Positions 7,876 through 16,422 of a DNA stretch of 64,000 nucleotides are shown here, one piece after another. Location of the stretch: assembly GCF_000716675.1 (NCBI RefSeq), contig NZ_JNXT01000034.1, positions 1 to 64,000 of the forward strand, in the 5' to 3' direction. The position numbers and the translations under genes are program-made. This DNA comes from Streptomyces alboflavus. GTDB lineage: Bacteria > Actinomycetota > Actinomycetes > Streptomycetales > Streptomycetaceae. Under the pieces are notes generated by a model. It was not told the origin of the DNA, did not search any database, and worked only from the letters and a program-made list of their open reading frames with translations. Within the stretch, counting starts at the first letter, position 1. Every line of letters begins with the position of its first letter.

Positions 7876-8532
7876 CGCGACACCGTGGCGCACGGCCCAC
7901 AGGGCGGCCTGGGTGCGGTCGGCGAGGTCCAGCTTCATGAGGATGTTCGAGACATGTGTCTTGACGGTCTTCTCGGACAGGACGAGCGCGCGGGCGATCT
8001 CGCGGTTCGAGCGGCCGTCCGCGATCAGGCCGAGCACCTCCCGCTCCCGCTCGGTGAGGGAGCCGCCCCTGCCCTGCGAGCTGTTCGCCTCCTCCTGGGA
8101 CAGCAGGGCGCCCGCCACCTCCGGCTGGAGCAGCACATGCCCCGCGTGCACGGAGCGGATGGCTCCGGCGAGGGCGTCGGGGTCCACGTCCTTGTACACA
8201 TAGCCCGCCGCGCCCGCGCGCAGGGCCGGGACGACCGTGCGCTGCTCGGTGAAGCTCGTGACGATCAGCACGCGCGCGGGGTTGTCCAGCTCGCGCAGCT
8301 TCCGGAGCGCCTCGACGCCGTCCATGCCGGGCATCTTGACGTCCATCAGGACGACGTCCGGTTTCAGCTCCTGTGCGGCCGCGACGCCCTCGGCGCCGTC
8401 GGAGGCCTCGCCGACGACCTCGATGTCCTCCTGGATCTCCAGGAACGTGCGCAGGCCGCGGCGGACGACCTGGTGGTCGTCGACCAGCAGCACCCGGATC
8501 CCTGCCTTCGAATTGAGCGCGGCGTCAGCCAC
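7870..8532 (-). CDS. NarL/LuxR-type response regulator
   Basis: A 220-residue two-domain regulator. The receiver domain (residues 12-130) has the acidic pocket VLLVDDHQVV, the phosphorylation Asp in DVVLMDVKMPG and the conserved Lys in GYVYKDV. The C-terminal LuxR-type HTH (about 152-215) has LTEREREVLGLIADG and the recognition helix region SEKTVKTHVSNIL. It overlaps the upstream kinase gene by eight bases, so the two are translationally coupled. The targets are unknown. Its position beside the chaplins may be coincidental, since it is co-directional with them but separated by about 200 bases. Confidence 0.93.
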   Translation of the reverse strand: MADAALNSKAGIRVLLVDDHQVVRRGLRTFLEIQEDIEVVGEASDGAEGVAAAQELKPDVVLMDVKMPGMDGVEALRKLRELDNPARVLIVTSFTEQRTVVPALRAGAAGYVYKDVDPDALAGAIRSVHAGHVLLQPEVAGALLSQEEANSSQGRGGSLTEREREVLGLIADGRSNREIARALVLSEKTVKTHVSNILMKLDLADRTQAALWAVRHGVAG

Positions 8533-9670
8533 CGGGGACCTCCATCTCGATCGTCGTGCCCTTGCCGGGCTCCGACTCCACGGTCAGCCGTCCGCCGACC
8601 CCGCCCGCCCGGTCCCGCATGGAGACCAGGCCCAAGTGCCGCCCGGCGCGCCGGATGGCTCGCGGGTCGAACCCCTTGCCGTCGTCCGTGATCCGCAGCA
8701 CCGCGCCGGGGCCGCGTTTCTCCAGGGCGACGGCGACGTGCTCCGCCTCCGCGTGCCGCAGGGCGTTGTGCAGGGCCTCCTGGGCGACCCGGAGCATGGC
8801 CTCCTCCTGGGAGGCGGGCAGGGCGCGCACGCCGCCGCTCTCGAAGGTGACGGTGGCGGAGTGGGCGCGGTCAAGGACCTGGATGTGGGTCCGCAGGGTC
8901 GCCACCAGGCCGTCCTCGTCGAGGGCGGCGGGGCGCAGCTCCACGACGGCGGCGCGCAGCTCGTCGGCGGCCTCCGCGGCGAGTTGGGCGACCTGCTGGA
9001 GCTCGCCCTTCGCGCGCGTGGGGTCGCGGTCCACCAGGGCGGCCGCGGCCTGGGCGGTCAGGCGCAGGGAGAAGAGCTTCTGGCTGACGGCGTCGTGCAG
9101 CTCGTGGGCGAGGCGGGAGCGCTCCTCGGCGATGGTCAGCTCGCGGCTGCGTTCGTAGAGCCTGGCGTTGGTCAGGGCGATGGCGGCGTGCTGGGCGAGG
9201 ATCGAGAGGAGTTCCTCGTCGTCCGCGTCGAAGCCGCAGCCGCCTGTGGGCTTGGCGCATTTCTTGTTCGCCAGGAACAGGGCGCCGAGGGTCTCGTCGC
9301 CGTACCGGATGGGCAGGCCGAGGAAGTCGGACATGTCCGGGTGGGCGGACGGCCAGCCCTCGAAGCGGGGGTCCTCGCGCACGTCCGCGAGGCGCTCGGG
9401 CTCGGCCTTGCAGAGCATCGCGGCGAGGATGCCGTGCTGGCGCGGGAGCGGGCCGATGGCCTTCCACTGCTCGTCGCTGACGCCGTCGACGACGAACTGG
9501 GCGAAGCCGCCGTGGTCGTCGGGGACCCCCAGCGCCGCGTACTCGGCGTCGAGCAGCTCGCGGGCGGAGGCGACGATCGTCTTGAGGACGTCGCGCACCT
9601 CCAGCTGGCTGCTCATCGCGAGCAGGGCCGAGCTGACCGCGTACAGCCCGGATCGGGGTCCTTGACTCAT
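8525..9670 (-). CDS. GAF-domain sensor histidine kinase (NarX-type)
   Basis: A 381-residue cytoplasmic kinase. An N-terminal GAF domain (about residues 20-165, with FAQFVVDGVSDEQWKAIGPLP and FLGLPIRYGDETLGALFLAN) senses a small ligand. A HisKA_3 dimerisation segment has the phospho-acceptor His in RSRLAHELHDAVSQKLFSLR, and an HATPase_c domain has QEALHNALRHAEAEHV and DDGKGFD. It has no membrane segment, so the signal is probably intracellular. Two cysteines flank CAKPTGGCGF inside the GAF domain (about residue 138), which might bind metal or sense redox; this is inference. Confidence 0.92.
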   Translation of the reverse strand: MSQGPRSGLYAVSSALLAMSSQLEVRDVLKTIVASARELLDAEYAALGVPDDHGGFAQFVVDGVSDEQWKAIGPLPRQHGILAAMLCKAEPERLADVREDPRFEGWPSAHPDMSDFLGLPIRYGDETLGALFLANKKCAKPTGGCGFDADDEELLSILAQHAAIALTNARLYERSRELTIAEERSRLAHELHDAVSQKLFSLRLTAQAAAALVDRDPTRAKGELQQVAQLAAEAADELRAAVVELRPAALDEDGLVATLRTHIQVLDRAHSATVTFESGGVRALPASQEEAMLRVAQEALHNALRHAEAEHVAVALEKRGPGAVLRITDDGKGFDPRAIRRAGRHLGLVSMRDRAGGVGGRLTVESEPGKGTTIEMEVPGG

Positions 9671-10018
9671 GGGTCAACCGTACCGGCGGGGTGTGACAGT
9701 GCGTATCCGACCTGTGGCGGCCGGGCTCTAGGACCTGGGCCCTAGGCCCTGCGGCCGGTGGGCCCCCGAGCTGCGGGATCCGGGCGGAGGCGTTATTACA
9801 CGCGCGGGCGGGCGGGCACGCGAGAGGTATCGGGAGGTATACGGAGGGCCGGGGCCGTGCGGGGAGACCCGGGCGGTACGTCCCCTCTGCCTGTGGCATG
9901 AGGGCCGCGGCGCGAACGTCCTACCCGCGGAGGAGTTTGCTCACTGACTGCATTGCTCTCGCAACTGATGGTGAGACTGTTACGCGCCCGATGTGAGCCC
10001 GCGCATAGGACGCACATC
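9671..10018. other. Intergenic region upstream of the kinase gene and the structured leader
   Basis: About 350 bases separate the start of the leftward kinase gene from the leader hairpin described next. It holds short palindromes (for example CTAGGACCTGGGCCCTAG near 9728-9746) but no convincing ORF. TTGCTC around 9955 and TTACGC around 9980 could belong to a rightward promoter for the leader RNA; I cannot choose a -10 box with confidence. Confidence 0.5.
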
Positions 10019-10123
10019 ACGTACGAAGCCCCCTAGTGGACGCCCAGGCCCCGTAAAGGAGGGCTAAGTGCGGACATTGAGGCCGTCGGCGGACCCCCTG
10101 ATCCACTATCGGGCTTCGTACGT
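10019..10123 (+). promoter_or_regulatory. Long stem in the 5' leader of the transglycosylase gene
   Basis: ACGTACGAAGCCC (10019-10031) pairs perfectly with GGGCTTCGTACGT (10111-10123). After a two-base internal mismatch the stem continues with TAGTGGA (10034-10040) and TCCACTA (10102-10108), giving a 20-bp helix that closes a 61-base interior. Inside lies AAAGGAGGG followed by GTG at 10068, the start of an open frame that runs to 10298 and overlaps the transglycosylase start. CTCCTTT (10126-10132), just outside the stem, could pair with AAAGGAG (10055-10061) in an alternative fold. This looks like a cis-regulatory RNA; I see no c-di-AMP (ydaO), cobalamin or T-box consensus in it. Confidence 0.55.
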
Positions 10124-10176
10124 CACTCCTTTGCCACAGAATTTTGCGCCCGCTAAGAATTGCTCCCGTCGCTCGG

Positions 10177-10204
10177 CGCCGCGGTCCTCGCACCGCGGCG
10201 TTTT
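10177..10204 (+). terminator. Terminator-like hairpin in the leader (possible attenuator)
   Basis: CGCCGCGGT (10177-10185) and ACCGCGGCG (10192-10200) form a 9-bp perfect stem with a six-base loop, followed at once by TTTT. It lies 65 bases before the ATG at 10270 and after the long leader stem, the usual layout of a transcription attenuator. Confidence 0.55.
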
Positions 10205-10269
10205 GCCGGAAGCAACCTGTCCCCACCGGTTCAGAGCGGCCTCCCGATTTACGAAGAGGTCCACCTGCC

Positions 10270-10962
10270 ATGTCCCAGCACGCCCCCTCTGGTCATAGTC
10301 GCTCCACGCTGACCAAGAACCAGAAGTTCTCGATCGCCGGTGTCGCCACCCTCGGTGCCGCCGCCCTCGCCTTCTCGATCGTGCCGGGCAGCTCCGACGA
10401 CGCCCGGACCGCGCAGACCGAGGCCCTCGGCGCCCGCTCCGCCGCCTGGGCCGCGCCGGCCGACGCCCACGCGAGCGTCAGCAAGCAGCAGGCCAACGCC
10501 AGCAAGCGGGCCAAGGACGCCGCCGCGAAGGCCGCGGCCGACAAGAAGGCGGCCGACGAGGCCGCGGCGAAGAAGAAGGCCGAGGACGAGCGCAAGGTCA
10601 AGCAGGCCGCGAGCCGCTCCGCCGCCCGCAAGCCCGTCTACGCCAACAACCTCGACGGCTGGATCCGCCAGTCCCTGGACATCATGAAGTCCAAGGGCAT
10701 CCCCGGCTCGTACGAGGGCCTGCACCGCAACATCATGCGGGAGTCCACGGGCAACCCGAACGCCAAGAACGGCTGGGACATCAACGCCCAGAACGGCACC
10801 CCGTCGATCGGCCTGCTCCAGGTCATCCAGCCGACGTTCAACGCGTACCACGTGGACGGCACCTCCACGAACATCTACGACCCGGTCGCCAACATCACGG
10901 CCGCGGCCAACTACGCCGCCGACCGCTACGGCTCGATCGACAACGTGAACGGCGCCTACTGA
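10270..10962 (+). CDS. Secreted lytic-transglycosylase-like protein (SLT domain)
   Basis: A 230-residue exported protein. A hydrophobic stretch (FSIAGVATLGAAALAFSIV, about residues 21-39) acts as signal or anchor. Next comes an Ala/Lys-rich helical region (about 70-125, with ADKKAADEAAAKKKAEDE), probably a coiled coil or wall spacer, and then a C-terminal SLT-like lysozyme domain of about 95 residues. The likely catalytic Glu is in NIMRESTGNPN, and SIGLLQVIQPTFNAYH and AANYAADRYGS are the other family blocks. It should cleave or remodel peptidoglycan. ATG 10270 follows GAAGAGGT. Expression is probably controlled by the structured leader upstream. Confidence 0.9.
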   Translation: MSQHAPSGHSRSTLTKNQKFSIAGVATLGAAALAFSIVPGSSDDARTAQTEALGARSAAWAAPADAHASVSKQQANASKRAKDAAAKAAADKKAADEAAAKKKAEDERKVKQAASRSAARKPVYANNLDGWIRQSLDIMKSKGIPGSYEGLHRNIMRESTGNPNAKNGWDINAQNGTPSIGLLQVIQPTFNAYHVDGTSTNIYDPVANITAAANYAADRYGSIDNVNGAY

Positions 10963-11004
10963 GTCGTACCCCCCGGACCTCTTCAGCCGAGGCTCACAGA
11001 CGCC

Positions 11005-11040
11005 GAAGGGCGGCACCCCGTGCGGGGTGCCGCCCTTCTT
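11005..11040. terminator. Bidirectional terminator
   Basis: A 15-bp perfect stem (11005-11019 with 11024-11038) around GTGC, followed by TT on the plus strand. It lies between the convergent transglycosylase and FHA-ABC genes. Confidence 0.82.
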
Positions 11041-11065
11041 CGCGTCCGGCTCGCGCCGGGAGCGA

Positions 11066-13726
11066 CTACTTGCGCATGACCTCCGGCTCGTGGCGGCGCA
11101 GGAAGCGGGCCACGAGGAAGCCGCAGAACGCGCCGAGGGCGAGCAGGGCGGCCATGTCCATCATGTAGGCGCCCGCCTCGTGGTCCCACAGCGGGTCGGT
11201 GGCGCCCGGGTCGTCCGGGTTGGGGCTGATCCTGTTGAAGTCCAGCGTGGCGCCGGAGGCCGCGACCGCCCAGCGCGACGGCATCAGGAACGAGAACTGA
11301 TTGACGCCGACCGTGCCGTGCAGGATGAACAGACAGCCGGTGAACACGACCTGGATGATCGCGAACATGACCAGCAGCGGCATGGTCTTCTCCGCGGTCT
11401 TCACCAGGGCGGAGATGATCAGGCCGAACATCATCGAGGTGAAGCCGAGGGCCATGATCGGCAGGGAGAGCTCAAGGAGCACCTGACTGCCGAGCACCAG
11501 GCCCTCCTTCGGGATCTCACGGGTGGAGAAGCCGATCACGCCGACGAGCCCGCCCTGGAGCACGGTGATCGCGCCGAGGACGATGACCTTGGACATCAGG
11601 TACGCGGACCGGGACAGACCGGTCGCGCGCTCCCGTTCGTAGATCACCCGTTCCTTGATCAGCTCACGGACCGAGTTGGCGGCGCCCGCGAAACAGGCGC
11701 CGACCGCGAGGATCAACAGGACCGTGGTGGCCGTGCCGTTCGGGATGATCTTGCCGGTTCTCGGGTTCACCACCGGCAGCAGGCCCTTGTCCGGGTCGAT
11801 GAGCAGGCTCACCGCGCCGAGCACCGCGGGCAGGATCACCATCAGCGCCAGGAAGCCCCGGTCGGAGGCGATCACCGACACATAGCGGCGGATCAGGGTG
11901 AGCAGCTGCGAGCCCCAGCCCTGCGGCTTGGGCGGCGCGATCGCCTGCGGCGGCGGCATGTGCACGGACTGCGCGGCGACGGCGTCGATGTCCGCGGCGT
12001 ACATCTGGTAGTGCTGCGAGCCCTTCCAGCGGCCCGCCCAGTCGTAGTCGCGGTAGTTCTCGAAGGCGGAGAAGACGTCGGCCCAGGTGCTGTAGCCGAA
12101 GAAGTTCAGGGCCTCTTCGGGCGGGCCGAAGTACGCCACCGAGCCGCCCGGCGCCATCACCAGGAGCTTGTCGCAGATGGCCAGCTCGGCCACCGAGTGC
12201 GTGACGACGAGGACCGTGCGGCCGTCGTCGGCGAGGCCGCGCAGGAGCTGCATGACGTCGCGGTCCATGCCCGGGTCGAGGCCGGAGGTCGGCTCGTCCA
12301 GGAAGATCAGCGACGGCTTGGTGAGCAGCTCCAGGGCCACCGACACGCGCTTGCGCTGGCCACCGGAGAGGGAGGTGACCTTCTTCTCCTTGTGGATGTC
12401 CAGCTTCAGCTCGCGCAGCACCTCGTCTATGCGCTGCGCGCGCTCCTGCTCGCTGGTGTCGGCGGGGAAGCGGAGCTTCGCCGCGTACTTCAGCGCCTTC
12501 TTGACGGTCAGCTCCTTGTGCAGGATGTCGTCCTGCGGGACCAGACCGATGCGCTGGCGCAGCTCGGCGAACTGCTTGTACAGGTTCCGGTTGTCGTAGA
12601 GGACGTCGCCCTCGTTGGCGGGCCGGTAGCCGGTGAGCGCCTTGAGGAGGGTCGACTTGCCGGAGCCCGAGGGGCCGATGACCGCGATGAGCGACTTCTC
12701 CGGGACGCCGAAGGAGACGTCCTTGAGGATCTGCTTGCCGCCGTCGACCGTGACGGTCAGGTGGCGCGCGGAGAAGGAGACGTCACCGGTGTCGACGAAC
12801 TCCTCGAGGCGGTCGCCGACGACGCGGAACGTCGAGTGGCCGACGCCGACGATGTCGTTCGGGCCGATGAGGACCGTGGACGACTTCGCGATCGGCATGC
12901 CGTTGACGTACGTGCCGTTGTGCGAGCCGAGGTCGCGCAGCTCGAAGCGGCCGTCGGGCGTCGACGTGAACTCCGCGTGGTGCCGTGACACCTGGAGGTC
13001 GGAGACCACCAGCTCGTTCTCCAGGGCACGACCGATGGTCATCTTTCGGCCAAGCGAGAACTGGTGGTACGTCGTCGGGCTGCGGTCGCCGTAGACCGGT
13101 GGGGCCCCCGCCGCACCGCCGGATCCCACGCCCGCGCCCGGGCCCTGCTGCTGCGGCACCTGCTGCGGTGCCTGGTGCTGCGCCTGCTGGTGCTGCGCCG
13201 GTGCCTGGCCCTGCTGCTGCCAGGCCTGTTGCTGCGGCATCTGCTGCTGCGGCTGCTGCTGGGGCGCCTGATACTGCTGCGGCGCCTGGTGCTGCGGCTG
13301 CTGCTGCCCGGCCCAGCCCGGCGCCTCCTGCTGCCCCGGCTGGCCGGCGGCGTGCTGCGGCGGCGCGTACTGCCCCTGCTGCTGCGCGCCCGGCGCCGAC
13401 ACCGCGGCGGCGGCGCCCGCGGCGCCACCGGAGAGGATCAGCTGCGGACCGTCCGTCGCGTTGCCCAGATGGACGGCCGAGCCAGGACCGATCTCCATCT
13501 GATGGATCCGCTGCCCCTGCACGAAGGTGCCGTTGGTGGAGCCGTGGTCCTCAATGACCCAACTGCGGCCGCCCCAGCTGATCGTCGCGTGCCGCCAGGA
13601 GACCCTGGCGTCGTCCAGCGCGATGTCACCCTGTGGATCGCGTCCAAGGGTGTACGGCCTGGACGAATCGAGCGTCCAGGTCCTGCCATTCAATTCCAGT
13701 ACGAGTTCCGGCACTCCATGCCCCAC
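11066..13726 (-). CDS. FHA-domain ABC transporter fusion (Rv1747/ABCG-like)
   Basis: An 886-residue fusion. FHA domain 1 spans about residues 8-95 (YTLGRDPQGDIALDDARVSW, then DHGSTNGTF). A Gln/Pro/Ala-rich linker covers about 110-205. FHA domain 2 lies at about 215-305 (TIGRALENELVVSDLQVSR, then GSHNGTYVNG). The ATPase (about 315-555) has Walker A IGPSGSGKST, signature LSGGQRKRVS and Walker B LIFLDEPTSGLD. The C-terminal 280 residues carry about six membrane helices of the ABC-2/ABCG type. FHA domains bind phosphothreonine, and in mycobacterial Rv1747 the kinase PknF uses them to control export. No Ser/Thr kinase lies nearby. GTG start at 13724-13726. Confidence 0.93.
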   Translation of the reverse strand: MGHGVPELVLELNGRTWTLDSSRPYTLGRDPQGDIALDDARVSWRHATISWGGRSWVIEDHGSTNGTFVQGQRIHQMEIGPGSAVHLGNATDGPQLILSGGAAGAAAAVSAPGAQQQGQYAPPQHAAGQPGQQEAPGWAGQQQPQHQAPQQYQAPQQQPQQQMPQQQAWQQQGQAPAQHQQAQHQAPQQVPQQQGPGAGVGSGGAAGAPPVYGDRSPTTYHQFSLGRKMTIGRALENELVVSDLQVSRHHAEFTSTPDGRFELRDLGSHNGTYVNGMPIAKSSTVLIGPNDIVGVGHSTFRVVGDRLEEFVDTGDVSFSARHLTVTVDGGKQILKDVSFGVPEKSLIAVIGPSGSGKSTLLKALTGYRPANEGDVLYDNRNLYKQFAELRQRIGLVPQDDILHKELTVKKALKYAAKLRFPADTSEQERAQRIDEVLRELKLDIHKEKKVTSLSGGQRKRVSVALELLTKPSLIFLDEPTSGLDPGMDRDVMQLLRGLADDGRTVLVVTHSVAELAICDKLLVMAPGGSVAYFGPPEEALNFFGYSTWADVFSAFENYRDYDWAGRWKGSQHYQMYAADIDAVAAQSVHMPPPQAIAPPKPQGWGSQLLTLIRRYVSVIASDRGFLALMVILPAVLGAVSLLIDPDKGLLPVVNPRTGKIIPNGTATTVLLILAVGACFAGAANSVRELIKERVIYERERATGLSRSAYLMSKVIVLGAITVLQGGLVGVIGFSTREIPKEGLVLGSQVLLELSLPIMALGFTSMMFGLIISALVKTAEKTMPLLVMFAIIQVVFTGCLFILHGTVGVNQFSFLMPSRWAVAASGATLDFNRISPNPDDPGATDPLWDHEAGAYMMDMAALLALGAFCGFLVARFLRRHEPEVMRK

Positions 13727-14094
13727 TGAGTTGTCCCCCGAGTTGCCCCCATCATGGGGAGTCTAGGGATGTCGAACATCGGGAGGAACTATTTCAGGCG
13801 GAGGCCTCTGACCGAAAGTCGGGCCTTGTGAAGACTGCGTACGAGCCACTATGACTGCCCCGTTGACGGGGCAGATACCGCCCCGGAAAGTAGTAAGGGC
13901 TCTCAGCGAGTGCGGATCGCGTGCATACCGCGCATGCCACTCATGTCAGTGATGCCTGGAATGACGGGTATGCGCTCGACACCTGTCCTCCCGGCGCCCA
14001 CTGCCGTCCGTGCCATGCCCGTCGTGCGCCTCACGGGTTCCCCGGCGCGTCCTCCGTACGAGGAGGGCGACGCGCTGCGAGCTCGGGGGGTCCC
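13727..14094. other. Divergent promoter region
   Basis: A 368-base gap between the leftward FHA-ABC gene and the rightward membrane-protein gene. It contains a 7-bp hairpin, TGCCCCG/CGGGGCA at 13856-13873 (loop TTGA), and several short imperfect repeats around GCATACCGCGCATGCC (13922-13937). In-frame codons 13921-14094 are open but have no coding character for a membrane protein. No definite -10/-35 pair could be fixed. Confidence 0.4.
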
Positions 14095-16059
14095 ATGGAG
14101 ACCGGCGGACACAAGGACGTACGGCGGGGTGTGCCCTGGGTTGACGTCCTGCTCTCCGCGCTCGCCGCGGTCAGCTGGGCGCTGATCGGCATGGCGGGCA
14201 CGGCGGCGCTCGGCCTGCATCTGCTCGGGGCGGACTCCGCGGGGTCGCTCGGACCGATGACGGCCGCGGCGATCGCACTCGGCGTGGGCGGTTCCGTCAC
14301 GCCGTCCGGTGACGTGTCGGCCTTCGGCCTCAAGGGCGCGGAGGCGACCACGGCCATCGAGGTCACCCCTCTGGGTGTCGGCCTCGTGGGCGCCGTACTG
14401 CTCTCCTACTTCTTCTTGCGTTCCCTGCGCGGCGCGGGAGTTGTGATCTCGCCCGCCGAACTCGTGGCCCGCGCGGGCGCGGTGATCGTGCTATTCCTCG
14501 GCATGCTCGGCGGTCTCGCCTGGGCGGGACACGATGTCATCACGATCGACGGCAAACAGCTCGGTATCGACAAGGGAATGGACAAAGGCCTCGACAAAGG
14601 TCTGGACAATCTTCCCGACGGTATCGCCGACCGGATTCCCGACGGCCTCAAGGACATCGGCGGCATCGGGGACATCGGCGGACTCCTGCCCGACCGGCTC
14701 GGCGACCTCGTCGAGGCGGAGGCCGCGGTGGGCTTCACGGTCGACACCGGGGCCACCCTGCTCGGCGGCGGGATCTGGGTCGTCGCCGTGCTGCTCATCG
14801 CCCTCCTCGCCTCCCGCCGCACTCCCCTGCCGCCCGGCCTCGGCGCCCTCCACCGGCTGCTCCGGCCCGCCGCGTCGGCGCTGGTCACCGTGATCCTGAT
14901 GGCTGTGGTCGCGGGGCTCACGGCGGCGGCGTACGCGATGATCGGCGACGACAACCCGAAGCGGGTCGCCGGCGGTGCGCTGCTCGGCACGCCGAACGGT
15001 GTGTTCCTCGGCCTGCCCGTGGGGCTCTTCGTCCCCTACGACGGCGAGGTGAAGGGGCCCCTGGCGCGCTTCCTGCCGGACCCGGTGGACGACCTGCTGC
15101 GCAGCGACAGCAGCAAGTCCCTGACCGTGGGACGGCTCGCCGAGCTGGACAACCGGGTGTGGCTGCTCGCGGTCGCGGCGATCGTGATGATGCTGTTCGC
15201 CGGGGTCCTCACCGCCGTCCGCACCCCCCTGGGGCCGGACGCCACCACGGCACGGGACGTCGGCGCCGTCGGCTTCGCCGCCCGCTGCGCCCTGTGGCTC
15301 GGGCTCGTCACGGCGGTCGCGCTGCCCCTGATGGCCTGGCTGTCGGGGGTGTCCGCCGACGCCTCGGTGTCGGTGCTCGGCTTCGACGGCTTCGGCGCTG
15401 GGCTCGAACTGCACGGCAAGCTCGGCATGGCGCTGCTCCTGGGTGCCGTGTGGGGTGTGGCCGCCGGGGCCGCCGGTGCACTCCTCGCCCGGGCCACCGG
15501 GGCGGCCGGGGGCCGTGCGGCGCCGCTGGCGCTCACGGGCGGCGAGGCGGAGGAGGGTGTGCCCGGGGCCGGGCAGCAGCAGCTGGTGCCCGGGGCACAC
15601 GCGGCGGGGCCCTATCGGGCGAGCACGCCTTATCGGCCGCCTCGGGCGGAGACCAACCCGTATTTGCGGGTGCCGGAGGAGTTGCGGGATCGGGAGCCGG
15701 AGGCGGGGTCGGGGGCGGGGTCCCGGTCGGGGCAGAGGTGGGACCCGGGGTCGGGTGCTGGTGCTGGTGCTGGTGCTGGTGATGGCGGTGCCCCCGCCGG
15801 GGGTGGGGTGCCTCCGTCTGCGGGCCGAGGGGCGCCGTCGGCGGGTGGACGTTCGCCGCGGGCCGGTGGGCCTCCGCCCCGGGGTGGCGGGGTGCCTCCG
15901 CCGGTGAGCGGGGCGCCCACGGTCGCGGGTCCTGTGGTGCCGCCGGCGGGTGGGGGGTCCGGGCGGGGGCGCCGGGGCGAGGAGGAGTGGCCGCCTCCCC
16001 CGCCTCCGCCGCCACCTCCGCCTCCGCCGCCGTCGGGTAGGGGGCCGAGGAAGCGTTAG
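14095..16059 (+). CDS. Streptophobe-family integral membrane protein
   Basis: A 654-residue protein with about ten membrane helices spread from residue 15 to residue 480, for example VDVLLSALAAVSWALIGMAG and GVGLVGAVLLSYFFLRSL. A soluble loop (about 160-215) contains the near-repeat KGMDKGLDKGLDNLPDG. The last 160 residues are Gly/Ala/Pro-rich and end in a run of 14 prolines, PSGRGPRKR. The name follows the Streptomyces-restricted streptophobe family; function unknown. ATG 14095 was chosen because hydrophobic coding starts there and GCTCGGGGGG precedes it. Long antisense frames over this gene are shadows. Confidence 0.75.
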   Translation: METGGHKDVRRGVPWVDVLLSALAAVSWALIGMAGTAALGLHLLGADSAGSLGPMTAAAIALGVGGSVTPSGDVSAFGLKGAEATTAIEVTPLGVGLVGAVLLSYFFLRSLRGAGVVISPAELVARAGAVIVLFLGMLGGLAWAGHDVITIDGKQLGIDKGMDKGLDKGLDNLPDGIADRIPDGLKDIGGIGDIGGLLPDRLGDLVEAEAAVGFTVDTGATLLGGGIWVVAVLLIALLASRRTPLPPGLGALHRLLRPAASALVTVILMAVVAGLTAAAYAMIGDDNPKRVAGGALLGTPNGVFLGLPVGLFVPYDGEVKGPLARFLPDPVDDLLRSDSSKSLTVGRLAELDNRVWLLAVAAIVMMLFAGVLTAVRTPLGPDATTARDVGAVGFAARCALWLGLVTAVALPLMAWLSGVSADASVSVLGFDGFGAGLELHGKLGMALLLGAVWGVAAGAAGALLARATGAAGGRAAPLALTGGEAEEGVPGAGQQQLVPGAHAAGPYRASTPYRPPRAETNPYLRVPEELRDREPEAGSGAGSRSGQRWDPGSGAGAGAGAGDGGAPAGGGVPPSAGRGAPSAGGRSPRAGGPPPRGGGVPPPVSGAPTVAGPVVPPAGGGSGRGRRGEEEWPPPPPPPPPPPPPPSGRGPRKR

Positions 16060-16073
16060 GGCCGCTGGGCTGT

Positions 16074-16129
16074 GGGGTGGGGGTGGGGTGTCTGGGGTGG
16101 GGGTGTTGTGGGGTGTTGCGGGGCGAGGG
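16074..16129 (+). other. G-run tract with G-quadruplex potential
   Basis: Directly after the streptophobe stop codon, the plus strand has at least eight runs of three to five G separated by one to five bases (pattern GGGGTGGGGGTGGGG, then further runs). This satisfies the G-quadruplex rule several times over. It would be in the 3' end of that mRNA and could form in RNA or in the coding DNA strand. The rest of the gap to serB (16130-16422) shows GGCGCCCTGGG-type short repeats and no clear gene. Confidence 0.55.
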
Positions 16130-16422
16130 CCAACGTGACCTGGGGCCGCCGCAGGGCCCGTGCCGCCCCGAGGCGCCCCGACGCGGGAGCAGTCGTGTGC
16201 TGCTGCCGGGCCGGGCTGTGCACGGCGCCCTGGGCCGCCGTCAGGACAAGGCGCCCTGGGACACCGCGCCCCAGGACCAGGCCCCCACCGCCCACAGGTG
16301 AACACACGACAGCCCGCCCGGGACCCCCAGGCAAAGGGACCGCCAGCGTCCGGGGTAGCGCCGTCCGAGGGCCGGACAGCCCCGCCACCAGGCCGACCCG
16401 GCCAGATACCGTGGGGATCACC

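Noticed and set aside
10019..10204. A c-di-AMP (ydaO-type) riboswitch before the transglycosylase gene
   Set aside because: The leader is structured, but the conserved ydaO core around CGCCGAAT and GGGGGAC is not present.
10068..10298. The 76-codon GTG frame with AAAGGAGGG ribosome site in the leader
   Set aside because: Kept only as part of the leader signal. It overlaps the hydrolase start and its codon use is not like a normal gene, so I did not list it as a gene.
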